Part shown: piece by piece, positions 1-6,845 of the stretch
Layout of the letters: every line of letters begins with the position of its first letter
Numbering within the stretch: the stretch's first letter is position 1
Assembly (NCBI GenBank): GCA_964370235.1
Contig: CAYJIL010000103.1
Location: 1 to 7,925 of the forward strand
DNA from: CAYJIL01 sp964370235
Lineage (GTDB): Bacteria; Bacteroidota; Bacteroidia; Bacteroidales; Rikenellaceae
Direction of reading: 5' to 3'
DNA: 7,925 nt
Notes under the pieces: generated by a model
Databases searched by the model: none
Told to the model about the DNA's origin: nothing
The model's input: only the letters and a program-made list of their open reading frames with translations
Program-made: the position numbers and the translations under genes

Positions 1-1325
1 CCAGTGATTTCGCCAATCGTGGTGATTACGTGGCGGATGTCTTGTGCGGTAAGGTCGGTTGGTATGCCCTCCTCGATGGCGGTGATGGTGGTGCGAATGC
101 CCGAGGCAGCTGTGCGAAGGAGAGATAGGTGGCGCTGGTTGGTGATAAGAATATCCTCGTCGTTACTGTGGTCGTAGTGGCTCGAAAGGTGCTCTTCGAT
201 GGCATCGATACCGCTACCCAAATGTGCACTTAGGGCAAAAACGGGGAGAGATAGAGCGATTTTGAGTGCCGATACCTTGGCCACAATTTCGTCACTAGAT
301 AGCTTGTCGCACTTATTTAGTAGCACAACCATATCTTGCCCTTGATTAAGCTCTACTGCCGAGATTAGCGAAACAATAGCGTCTATATCTTGTGAAATAT
401 CAGCCACATAGAACACCAACTGCGATGCTGCTATCTTGGCAAACGTGCGGTCGATACCCATGCTCTCTAGCATATCATCGGTTTTGCGAATACCTGCTGT
501 GTCGATAAAACGGAACAACAAGCCGCCAATAGTAATGGTGTCCTCGATAACATCACGAGTAGTACCAGCAATGTCGGAAACCAAAGCTCTCTCCTCGCCA
601 ACTAAACGGTTCAAAAGCGTAGATTTACCAACGTTGGGGCTACCTACAATAGAAACAGGAATACCGCTTTTGATGGCATTTCCCCTATCGAACGAACGCA
701 CGAGTTTATCGACTTTTTCTAATATTTGACCCAGAAGAGCAACAAGCTGACCCCGATCGGCAAACTCTACATCCTCCTCGCCAAAGTCGAGCTCAAGCTC
801 AACCATCGATGCAAAGTGCAGTAGCTGTGCACGCAGAGACGAGAATTCGGCAGTATAGCCACCTTTCATTTGACGCATAGCAAGGCGATGTTGCGATGCA
901 CTCGAAGATGCTATAAGGTCTGCCACTGCTTCGGCTTGAACAAGATCCATCTTTCCGTTAAGGTAGGCACGCATTGTAAACTCGCCCCTATCTGCCATTA
1001 CAGCACCTGCCTCGATTAGCAGCGAAAGAATACGATTTACAATGTATGGCGAACCGTGCGAAGAGATTTCGACCATGTCTTCGCCGCTATATGAGCGTGG
1101 TGCTCTGAATAGTGTTACTAACGGATCGTCCACCACAACACCATCGCCATCGACAAAGTTGCCATACAACACTCTCGAAGGCTCACAATCGACCAAAGCG
1201 AGCTTGGATGCCGCCCTAAAATAGCGATCGACAATCTCTATTGACCCTGCTCCACTCAAACGTACAAGGGCAATTGCCCCACCCACTGCCGTTGATACGG
1301 CTACTATAACTCTATCTTGATCCAT
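1..1325 (-). CDS. mnmE: tRNA uridine-5-carboxymethylaminomethyl(34) synthesis GTPase MnmE (3' end cut by window edge)
   Basis: MnmE works with MnmG to place the carboxymethylaminomethyl group on C5 of wobble uridine 34 in certain tRNAs, using GTP and a folate one-carbon unit. Reading the minus strand from ATG at 1325 gives 441 codons without a stop. The start MDQDRVIVAVSTAVGGAIA matches the folate-binding N-terminal domain (about residues 1-117), followed by the helical domain. The G domain shows G1 GSPNVGKST (228-236), G2 TTRD (255-258), G3 DTAG (275-278) and G4 NKCD (337-340). The sequence then returns to the helical domain and ends in ITTIGEIT, which in the family lies shortly before the C-terminal CxGK motif, so roughly 15-20 codons including the catalytic cysteine are missing. 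No frameshift is visible. It is transcribed divergently from parA and has its own strong promoter. Its Leu, Ile and Thr codons use more C than the plus-strand genes. Confidence 0.96.
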   Translation of the reverse strand, partial: MDQDRVIVAVSTAVGGAIALVRLSGAGSIEIVDRYFRAASKLALVDCEPSRVLYGNFVDGDGVVVDDPLVTLFRAPRSYSGEDMVEISSHGSPYIVNRILSLLIEAGAVMADRGEFTMRAYLNGKMDLVQAEAVADLIASSSASQHRLAMRQMKGGYTAEFSSLRAQLLHFASMVELELDFGEEDVEFADRGQLVALLGQILEKVDKLVRSFDRGNAIKSGIPVSIVGSPNVGKSTLLNRLVGEERALVSDIAGTTRDVIEDTITIGGLLFRFIDTAGIRKTDDMLESMGIDRTFAKIAASQLVFYVADISQDIDAIVSLISAVELNQGQDMVVLLNKCDKLSSDEIVAKVSALKIALSLPVFALSAHLGSGIDAIEEHLSSHYDHSNDEDILITNQRHLSLLRTAASGIRTTITAIEEGIPTDLTAQDIRHVITTIGEIT

Positions 1326-1351
1326 TCTTATAAACACTTTATTTGTAGATA

Positions 1352-1385
1352 CAAAGATAATGAAAGAGATTGGCAACACAAAAAA
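1352..1385 (-). promoter_or_regulatory. Bacteroidota-type promoter of mnmE
   Basis: On the minus strand a -33 element TTTTTTG (1379-1385) is followed by exactly 19 bases and then TATCTTTG (1352-1359), a perfect match to the TAnnTTTG -7 consensus used by the primary sigma factor of Bacteroidota. Transcription would begin near 1345, about 20 bases before the mnmE ATG, giving a short leader. The match rests on reading the sequence; no start site has been measured here. Confidence 0.8.
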
Positions 1386-1494
1386 CAAGCAACAAAGCAG
1401 CTCTGTAATAGCTTAATAGAGGCAAAAAGAGTGTAATTAATAGAGTGATAATCAAAACTTGGCTGCAAAACTAGAATTTCTCGAAGAAAATGTT

Positions 1495-1502
1495 TAATTT
1501 TG
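1495..1502 (+). promoter_or_regulatory. Candidate -7 element for the parA operon
   Basis: TAATTTTG fits the Bacteroidota -7 consensus TAnnTTTG and lies on the strand and side expected for parA. A start near 1509 would give a leader of about 90 bases. No good TTTG-like -33 element sits 17-23 bases upstream (the region near 1472-1478 reads tagaatt), so this is a half-supported promoter that could depend on an activator or be chance in AT-rich DNA. Confidence 0.4.
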
Positions 1503-1522
1503 CAAGTTGTATGGTGTGTACC

Positions 1523-1551
1523 TTGCCCATTTGTGTGGGTAGGATAGGCAA
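1523..1551 (+). other. Possible hairpin in the parA leader
   Basis: Two mutually exclusive short stems can form in the presumed parA leader: TTGCC (1523-1527) with GGCAA (1547-1551), or CCCA (1526-1529) with TGGG (1536-1539). The stems share bases, which would allow switching, but both are short and there is no recognised riboswitch class here. It may be chance. Confidence 0.2.
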
Positions 1552-1600
1552 CTATTGATTGTAAAGATCACCAGATTGGGTAAAAAAATAGAGATCAGAT

Positions 1601-2362
1601 ATGGGGAAAGTTATTGCGCTTGCAAACCAAAAAGGTGGTGTGGGCAAGACAACGACAGCAATAAATCTTGCGGCATCGCTTGCGGTGCTCAAGAAAAGAG
1701 TACTACTTATTGATGCAGATCCACAGGCTAATGCTACATCGGGTTTGGGTTTTGACATAAACGCAAAGGGTGTGTATGAGGCATTGATAGAGGGCGAAGA
1801 TGCAGCAGAGTTTGTGCAAACAAGCCCCGACATTGCAACTCTAAAGCTACTCCCTTCGAACATTAACCTTGCTGGTGCCGAGATTGAACTCTCGACAATG
1901 GAAAATTCGCTAACAAGAATGCGTAGGGTGGTAGAGAGTGTGCGTGACAACTATGACTACATTATCATAGACTGCTCGCCATCGCTGGGTATGCTAACAG
2001 TAAATATACTAAATAGTGCAGACAGTGTAATTATACCTGTACAGACAGAATATTTTGCACTAGAGGGATTGGGTAAGCTACTAAACACCATTGAGATGGT
2101 GAGAGACAGGTTTAACCCCAACCTAGAGATAGAAGGGTTCTTGTTAACAATGTACGACACTAGGCTTAGGATAGCTAACCAAGTAGCAACCGAAGTTAAC
2201 ACACACTTTGGTGAGGCAGTATTTAAAACCATCATTCAGCGTAGCACACGCCTGAGCGAAGCACCTAGCCACCGCAAACCAATATTGCTATACGATGCAG
2301 CCTCAACGGGCAGTGTAGCATATCTCAACCTTGCAAAAGAGTTGATAAACAATAACAGTTAA
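1601..2362 (+). CDS. parA: Chromosome-partitioning ATPase ParA (Soj family)
   Basis: ParA is a deviant-Walker ATPase that dimerises on ATP, binds DNA nonspecifically and is released by ParB, so moving the newly copied origin region. The 253-residue product has the usual length of a chromosomal Soj-type ParA without an N-terminal HTH extension. The deviant Walker A KGGVGKTT is at residues 11-18 with the signature lysine K11. The A' motif LLIDADPQ is at 35-42 with catalytic D40. Walker B YIIIDCSPSLG is at 120-130 with D124. The ATG at 1601 is chosen because the conserved family start (GKVIALANQKGG) follows directly; there is no Shine-Dalgarno sequence, as is common in this phylum. parB follows after 10 bases. 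The lack of an HTH and the adjacent parB favour a chromosomal ParA over MinD or plasmid relatives. Confidence 0.97.
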   Translation: MGKVIALANQKGGVGKTTTAINLAASLAVLKKRVLLIDADPQANATSGLGFDINAKGVYEALIEGEDAAEFVQTSPDIATLKLLPSNINLAGAEIELSTMENSLTRMRRVVESVRDNYDYIIIDCSPSLGMLTVNILNSADSVIIPVQTEYFALEGLGKLLNTIEMVRDRFNPNLEIEGFLLTMYDTRLRIANQVATEVNTHFGEAVFKTIIQRSTRLSEAPSHRKPILLYDAASTGSVAYLNLAKELINNNS

Positions 2363-2372
2363 GAAACAGATA

Positions 2373-3260
2373 ATGAGCACAGTAAAAAATAAGGGATTGG
2401 GCCGAGGCTTGAATGCTATATTTGATGTAGAGATTAAGAACAAGCAAGCTGCAGCAAAAATTAGCGATAGCATAAGCGAAATAGATCTTGACCTAGTTAC
2501 ACCAAACCCCTCACAACCACGCACAACGTTTGACCAGCAAGCACTAGAGGAGCTGTCGGTTTCAATCAAATCGTTAGGCTTGGTACAACCAATTACGGTA
2601 AACAGCAACCCCGACGGTAGCTACACTATCATATCGGGCGAGCGCAGATATAGAGCTGCAAAGATGGCAGGCATCAAGAGCCTACCGGCATATGTTCGCA
2701 CAGAGAACGATGCAATGGTGCAGCAAATGGCACTTGTCGAGAATATTCAAAGACAAGACCTTAACCCACTAGAGATTGCTATATCGCTAGAGAGATTGCT
2801 AGAGGAGTTTGAGATAACTCAAGAGGAGCTAGCTACAAAGGTGGGTAAAAAGAGATCGACAGTTACAAACTACATACGCCTGCTGAGACTACCTGCCGAG
2901 GTGCAGTTGGCTCTTAGCACCGATATTATATCGATGGGGCATGCAAAGGCACTTGTAAATGTAGATTCACAACTAAAGCAACTATCGCTACTAAAGCGAA
3001 TTGTAGCTAAATCGCTATCGGTTAGACAAACCGAAGAGCTGGTGAAATCACTATCTGAGGTTAAAGAGAAACCACAGCCAGCCAAAGACGAGGAGTATCC
3101 AGAGATATATGTAAGGTTGGTCGATCAACTAGAAAGATACCTCACACAAGATATTTCTATCAAACGAAGCAAGAATGGCGATGGTAAAATCGTTATAGGC
3201 TTTAAGAGTGACGAGGATATAAACAATATAATCAGTAGGTTTGAACAGTTTGAGAAATAG
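2373..3260 (+). CDS. parB: Chromosome-partitioning protein ParB (Spo0J family)
   Basis: ParB binds parS sites near the origin, loads and slides as a CTP-dependent clamp, stimulates ParA ATPase and helps load SMC. The 295-residue protein opens with the ParA-contacting motif GLGRGLNAIF (8-17). The N-terminal CTPase domain includes NPSQPR (45-50), the C-motif-like GLVQPI (69-74), the arginine patch GERRYRAA (89-96) and ENIQRQDLNPLE (123-134). The parS-reading helix-turn-helix lies at about 149-173 (ELATKVGKKRSTVTNYIRLL). A basic linker and a C-terminal dimerisation region (about 240-295) follow. The start is preceded by A-rich sequence without Shine-Dalgarno. It lies 10 bases after parA, so the two are almost certainly co-transcribed. 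Its stop lies inside or just before the next gene, depending on that gene's start. Confidence 0.97.
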   Translation: MSTVKNKGLGRGLNAIFDVEIKNKQAAAKISDSISEIDLDLVTPNPSQPRTTFDQQALEELSVSIKSLGLVQPITVNSNPDGSYTIISGERRYRAAKMAGIKSLPAYVRTENDAMVQQMALVENIQRQDLNPLEIAISLERLLEEFEITQEELATKVGKKRSTVTNYIRLLRLPAEVQLALSTDIISMGHAKALVNVDSQLKQLSLLKRIVAKSLSVRQTEELVKSLSEVKEKPQPAKDEEYPEIYVRLVDQLERYLTQDISIKRSKNGDGKIVIGFKSDEDINNIISRFEQFEK

Positions 3261-4467
3261 TATATCGCTAAGGGCTAGAATTACCATGGCGTTTGTTGCA
3301 TTTGTGGTGGTGTCGATACTCACCACAGGTGAGCTATTTGCCCAAGATGATGATGGCAAAAAAAAGGCAAGAAAGCCATCGAAGAGGGAGCTTAGAGCCC
3401 TAATGAAAGCGGCAGAGGCAAGAGCAGAGGCAGATACTATGGGTAGGCAGCAAGCCGACACGATATTGGTAGATAGCATCACGGGAGATAGCATTAAGCT
3501 ATTGGGAGGCGCTCGCCCCGACACATTGATAGCTAAGGCAGGCGAACTTCCTGCAATCAAGAGATACGAAATCGAAAGGCTTGGCAGAAGAGACTCTACT
3601 GGCAAGGTAATAAAGGAGGAACCACGCCGACCATTTAGCGAATTGGCTATGCAAAGATCAAAGGCATTTAAGGATACCTTGACTTTTAGCCGATTAACAA
3701 CGCTATCGTTTGTTATACCGGGTTTTGGGCAATTTTACAACAACCAAAAGTGGAAGATACCCGTGCTATATGGTGTAACGGCAGGTTTTACAGCACTAAC
3801 AATAAACGCATCGTCAAAGGTTAAGACTGCCGATGCCAATTTTCAGGCTGCGGTAGCTAGCGGTGCAGCTCAATTAGAGCTAGACGAACTTCGCTACACA
3901 ACCAACAAGTACAAAACCGAAAGAACACTATATCTTGCTGGAGCTGTGGCAAGTTACTTGTACTTTGTGGGCGATGCTGCAATTAACTACAAGGGCGAAG
4001 TAAACCCTACACGCAAAGCAACCATACTATCAACCATATTCCCGGGTGCGGGGCAAATATATAATGGTAGCTACTGGAAACTACCCATTGTGTATGGTGG
4101 ATTTGCTACGTTTGCATATGTCATTAGCTTTAATAACCGTGGATACCAACGTTTTAAGACAGCATATAATGCATTAACAGACGATAATCCCGACACGGTA
4201 GATGAGTTTAACGGTGCATACAGTGCCGACCGACTACAAAACACAAGGGACTCGTTCCGACGATATAGAGATATGGGTATAGTGTACTTGGCAGGCTTTT
4301 ATTTGCTAAATATTATAGATGCCCACGTAGATGCCTACCTTAGACGATATGATATATCGGATGATTTATCAATGAGGATAGAGCCAACAGTTGACCAAAG
4401 CATATACCTACCAGCAGAGGGAAGATCGGCTAGCGTAGTGGGTTTGGGCATGAAAATTAACTTTTAA
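3241..4467 (+). CDS. DUF5683-family membrane protein with duplicated core
   Basis: The function is unknown. The family is found in Bacteroidota, often between parB and a lytic transglycosylase as here. From a TTG at 3241 the product has 408 residues. The N-terminus has arginines (R5, R11, R13), a hydrophobic stretch (about 16-30) and a possible cleavage site after LFAQ (32-35), consistent with a signal peptide. A charged linker spans about 36-150. The DUF5683 core motif PGxGQxYNxxxWKxPxxYG occurs twice, at 160-178 and 268-286. Each copy is followed by a hydrophobic segment and later by a YLAG-containing one (231-234 and 349-352). The second copy continues into SDDLSMRIEP (373-382), the usual family ending, so the first looks like the added one. 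Start choice: TTG at 3241 or 3250, overlapping parB, keeps the basic n-region. ATG at 3286 gives 393 residues with no positive charge before the hydrophobic core. Confidence 0.85.
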   Translation: MNSLRNSISLRARITMAFVAFVVVSILTTGELFAQDDDGKKKARKPSKRELRALMKAAEARAEADTMGRQQADTILVDSITGDSIKLLGGARPDTLIAKAGELPAIKRYEIERLGRRDSTGKVIKEEPRRPFSELAMQRSKAFKDTLTFSRLTTLSFVIPGFGQFYNNQKWKIPVLYGVTAGFTALTINASSKVKTADANFQAAVASGAAQLELDELRYTTNKYKTERTLYLAGAVASYLYFVGDAAINYKGEVNPTRKATILSTIFPGAGQIYNGSYWKLPIVYGGFATFAYVISFNNRGYQRFKTAYNALTDDNPDTVDEFNGAYSADRLQNTRDSFRRYRDMGIVYLAGFYLLNIIDAHVDAYLRRYDISDDLSMRIEPTVDQSIYLPAEGRSASVVGLGMKINF

Positions 4468-4493
4468 TAACGAAAAATTAAATTTATAAATAT

Positions 4494-4520
4494 GAGTAGC
4501 CTAGGACTACTCGGATGGAG
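4494..4520 (+). promoter_or_regulatory. Hairpin and SD-like site before mltD
   Basis: GAGTAG (4494-4499) and CTACTC (4507-4512) form a perfect 6-bp stem with a 7-base loop. A GGAG (4517-4520) follows, 8 bases before the mltD ATG at 4529. This is the only obvious Shine-Dalgarno-like sequence among the plus-strand genes. No T-run follows the stem, so it is not a standard intrinsic terminator. It could mark an RNA-processing point or affect access to the mltD start, but it may be chance. Confidence 0.35.
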
Positions 4521-4528
4521 AGAATTTT

Positions 4529-5827
4529 ATGAAAAATGTACTATTGGCAATTCTGTTTTTAGCAACTTCGTTAACGGCAGTAAAGGCAGAACCCAATGAG
4601 AGAAGAGCTAGCGAAGAGGAGCTAGGTTTGCTCAAATTTACGCATTCACCAATTGAGCTTGATAGCGTGCTATCTGTGTGGTATAAAAATAATATCACAG
4701 ACTCGTATGACACCTTTGTTAATGAGTTTATTAACGACGACTTTAGCGAAGATTACTCGGCAGCTGCACTACCCGACTCTATTTATGAGGCGAGGTTAGA
4801 TATGCTAGCAACCGAGATACAGTTGCCATACAACCCTATTGTTAAGAACTATATCCTAAGATATACTAGCAAGGGTGCTCAAAAATCTATGCAAAGGCTG
4901 CTGGGCTTGGCTCAGTACTACATGCCTATTTTTGAGGCCGAACTCGATTTGCATGGTCTTCCGTTAGAGCTTAAAATTCTCCCTATTATTGAATCGGGAC
5001 TAAACCCAAAGGCAGTTTCTAGGGTTGGAGCTAGTGGTTTGTGGCAGTTTATGTTGCGCACGGGCAAGTTCTATGGGCTAGAGTCAAATAGTTTTGTAGA
5101 TGGTCGTTACGACCCAGTGGCATCGACACGTGCCGCTTGTCAGTACCTAAAAGACATGTACAAAATTTATGGCGACTGGACACTAGTTATCGCCTCGTAT
5201 AACTGTGGTGCAGGTAACGTTAACAAGGCAATTAGACGTGCTGGCCCTAATGCAAAGACATATTGGGACATTTATGAGTACCTACCAAGAGAGACCAGAG
5301 GTTATGTACCTGCCTTTATTGCAGCTACTTATGCCTATACGTTTCACAAGGCACACGACCTAGACCCTGTTCTTCCGCCACACCCAGTGGCTACGGATAC
5401 TGTAATGGTTAACAAGATGATGCACTTCGACCAAGTGACATCGACGCTAGGCAATATATCGATTGAGGCTATCAGAGACCTAAATCCTCAGTATAAGCTA
5501 GATATTATTCCAGCCAAAGAGAAGAGTTATCCTTTGATTCTACCTGCCGAGGAGCTTACAAATTTTGTAGCTAACGAGGCGGCAATATATGCTAAGGATA
5601 CTATCTATATGAAAAAATATTTGAATGTAGATAATCTTAGTACAGCAAGTGCTAAGGCAGCAACGTCAAGCAAAAGTACAAGGCTTACATACAAAGTTAA
5701 AAAAGGAGATAATCTAGGATCAATTGCCAAAAGACATGGCACTACATCTAAAAAGATTATGGCACTAAATGGCATAAAAAATGCCAACAGAATTAGCATT
5801 GGGCAGACACTAGTAATTAGAAAATAA
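4529..5827 (+). CDS. mltD: MltD-like lytic transglycosylase with C-terminal LysM
   Basis: The protein is predicted to cleave the MurNAc-GlcNAc bond of peptidoglycan with 1,6-anhydro formation, in the periplasm. Its 432 residues begin with a signal peptide (about 1-20; basic K2, hydrophobic core, cleavage likely after VKA at 18-20). No lipobox cysteine is present, so it is probably soluble rather than a lipoprotein like E. coli MltD. The GH23/SLT domain spans about 130-270, with catalytic Glu155 in LPIIESGLNP (151-160), GASGLWQFM (167-175) and ASYNCGAGNV (222-231). A degenerate LysM-like stretch lies at about 291-340 and a clear LysM (VKKGDNLGSIAKRHG ... IGQTLVI) at about 388-430, which would bind glycan strands. 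It starts 61 bases after the DUF5683 gene, the largest gap in the block, and ends 1 base before phoH. The symbol follows the closest well-known family. Confidence 0.93.
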   Translation: MKNVLLAILFLATSLTAVKAEPNERRASEEELGLLKFTHSPIELDSVLSVWYKNNITDSYDTFVNEFINDDFSEDYSAAALPDSIYEARLDMLATEIQLPYNPIVKNYILRYTSKGAQKSMQRLLGLAQYYMPIFEAELDLHGLPLELKILPIIESGLNPKAVSRVGASGLWQFMLRTGKFYGLESNSFVDGRYDPVASTRAACQYLKDMYKIYGDWTLVIASYNCGAGNVNKAIRRAGPNAKTYWDIYEYLPRETRGYVPAFIAATYAYTFHKAHDLDPVLPPHPVATDTVMVNKMMHFDQVTSTLGNISIEAIRDLNPQYKLDIIPAKEKSYPLILPAEELTNFVANEAAIYAKDTIYMKKYLNVDNLSTASAKAATSSKSTRLTYKVKKGDNLGSIAKRHGTTSKKIMALNGIKNANRISIGQTLVIRK

Positions 5828-5828
5828 C

Positions 5829-6821
5829 GTGAAAAGAGAGAGATCGGTAATATATGATCTATCGGATATAGATCCTGCTGAGTTTTTTGGTGTTGCAGAC
5901 GAGAATATCTTGCACCTAAAGAACAAAGCTCCCAAGCTGAACATCGTTGCACGAGGTTCGCAGCTAAAGGTTAAGGGGTCTGAGGCCGAGATCATTCTCT
6001 TTGAAACCAAGCTAAAGAGACTAAAAGGCTACTTTAAGAAATTTGGGCATATTTCGTCACACGTAATAGATCAGGTATTTGATACTATTGAATTTACAAA
6101 AAGCCAAGCAAATACCAAACAATACTCAGATATGGGTAGAGCACCCATTGCGGGTGGCGATATGATTGTGGCGGGAGTAAATGGCAATATTATTCGTGCC
6201 ATCACACCCAACCAAAAAAAGCTAGTTGAGGAGTATAGCAAGAGCGATTTGTTAATGGTAGTTGGCCCTGCTGGTAGTGGCAAAACCTACACAGCTATTG
6301 CGCTAGCAGTTAAAGCACTCACCGAAAGAGAGGTAAAGCGTGTTATTCTCACTCGTCCCGCTGTTGAAGCAGGCGAAAAGCTAGGTTTCTTGCCGGGCGA
6401 TATGAAAGACAAGCTAGACCCATATCTACAACCACTATATGATGCACTGCGTGATATGATACCACAAAAGCGACTTGCAGCATATATGGAGGAGGGAGTA
6501 ATTCAAATTGCACCACTAGCATACATGAGAGGGCGCACGCTAGACAACGCCTTTGTAATACTAGACGAGGCACAAAACACCACCATGTCGCAAATGAAGA
6601 TGTTTTTAACACGTATGGGGCGTAGTGCAAAGTTTATTGTAACGGGCGATGCAACACAAGTTGACCTACCCAAAAAGAGCGATTCGGGGCTTATGCGCAC
6701 CATCGACACACTACGGGGGATTAAGGGTATTTCTATTATTGAAACTAGTGGCGAAGATATTATACGTCATCCGCTAGTAAAGGATATTGTCTCGGCATTT
6801 GAAGGGGCAAAAAAAGAGTAA
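5829..6821 (+). CDS. phoH: PhoH-like ATPase (PhoL type)
   Basis: This is a PhoH-family cytosolic P-loop ATPase. Related proteins are linked to RNA processing, ribosome maturation and phosphate or stress responses, often beside ybeY, but the exact substrate is unsettled. The 330-residue length is normal for the family. An N-terminal region with DPAEFFGV (15-22) and the KH-like stretch PKLNIVARGSQLKVKG (35-50) precedes the PhoH domain (about 122-328). This domain carries Walker A GPAGSGKT (146-153), TRPAVEAGEKLGFLPGD (175-191), Walker B VILDEAQN (243-250) and VTGDATQ (271-277). The start is GTG at 5829, 1 base after the mltD stop. No in-frame ATG occurs before residue 102, and the family-conserved N-terminus requires the GTG. 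This spacing suggests translational coupling to mltD. ybeY is not in the window. Confidence 0.95.
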   Translation: MKRERSVIYDLSDIDPAEFFGVADENILHLKNKAPKLNIVARGSQLKVKGSEAEIILFETKLKRLKGYFKKFGHISSHVIDQVFDTIEFTKSQANTKQYSDMGRAPIAGGDMIVAGVNGNIIRAITPNQKKLVEEYSKSDLLMVVGPAGSGKTYTAIALAVKALTEREVKRVILTRPAVEAGEKLGFLPGDMKDKLDPYLQPLYDALRDMIPQKRLAAYMEEGVIQIAPLAYMRGRTLDNAFVILDEAQNTTMSQMKMFLTRMGRSAKFIVTGDATQVDLPKKSDSGLMRTIDTLRGIKGISIIETSGEDIIRHPLVKDIVSAFEGAKKE

Positions 6822-6826
6822 ATTTA
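6798..6826 (+). promoter_or_regulatory. Weak candidate promoter for purC
   Basis: TTTG (6798-6801) is followed by 17 bases and then TAAATTTA (6819-6826), which matches TAnnTTTG except for the last base. It overlaps the end of phoH and would start transcription about 14 bases before purC. The purC codon usage suggests higher expression than its neighbours, which makes a private promoter reasonable, but the match is imperfect in AT-rich sequence. Confidence 0.25.
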
Positions 6827-6845
6827 CACATTAAAGCATAAAATT

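Larger units (their letters stand above)
1326..1600. other. Divergent mnmE/parA intergenic region
   Basis: This AT-rich stretch separates the divergent mnmE and parA starts. It contains the mnmE promoter, a 9-bp direct repeat TTAATAGAG at 1413-1421 and 1437-1445 (24 bp from start to start), a -7-like TAATTTTG at 1495-1502, and a possible leader hairpin at 1523-1551. I found no tRNA, no convincing small gene and no canonical parS palindrome in it. Confidence 0.7.

Noticed and set aside
436..1224. Open frames of 97 and 60 codons on the plus strand
   Set aside because: Both are antisense shadows of mnmE, whose complete domain set is read on the minus strand through this stretch.
1511..1558. 15-codon upstream frame (ATG at 1511, TGA at 1556) in the parA leader
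   Set aside because: It has no start signal, no regulatory residue pattern such as a run of one amino acid, and overlaps a possible hairpin; chance is the simplest explanation.
1552..1950. Open frame of 132 codons on the minus strand across parA
   Set aside because: It lies antisense to the clearly conserved parA, has a serine-rich sequence typical of a shadow frame and shows no recognisable domain.
3129..3605. Open frame of 158 codons on the minus strand across the end of parB and the start of the DUF5683 gene
   Set aside because: It is antisense to two genes with better support, has no recognisable motif, and its composition mirrors the coding strand.
3241..4467. DUF5683 gene as an assembly artefact or fusion of two genes
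   Set aside because: The frame is open throughout, the two copies are diverged at the DNA level, and flanking genes are intact, so misassembly of a repeat is unlikely.
4492..4599. Small plus-strand frame starting ATG at 4492 and running into mltD in another frame
   Set aside because: It overlaps the mltD signal peptide region, and the mltD ATG at 4529 has a proper signal peptide and an SD-like site; no support for a separate peptide.
5340..5362. Possible parS half-site (GTTTCAC at about 5350)
   Set aside because: The second half does not match the TGTTTCACGTGAAACA palindrome. I saw no convincing parS anywhere in the window, which is not surprising because parS sites may lie elsewhere near the origin.
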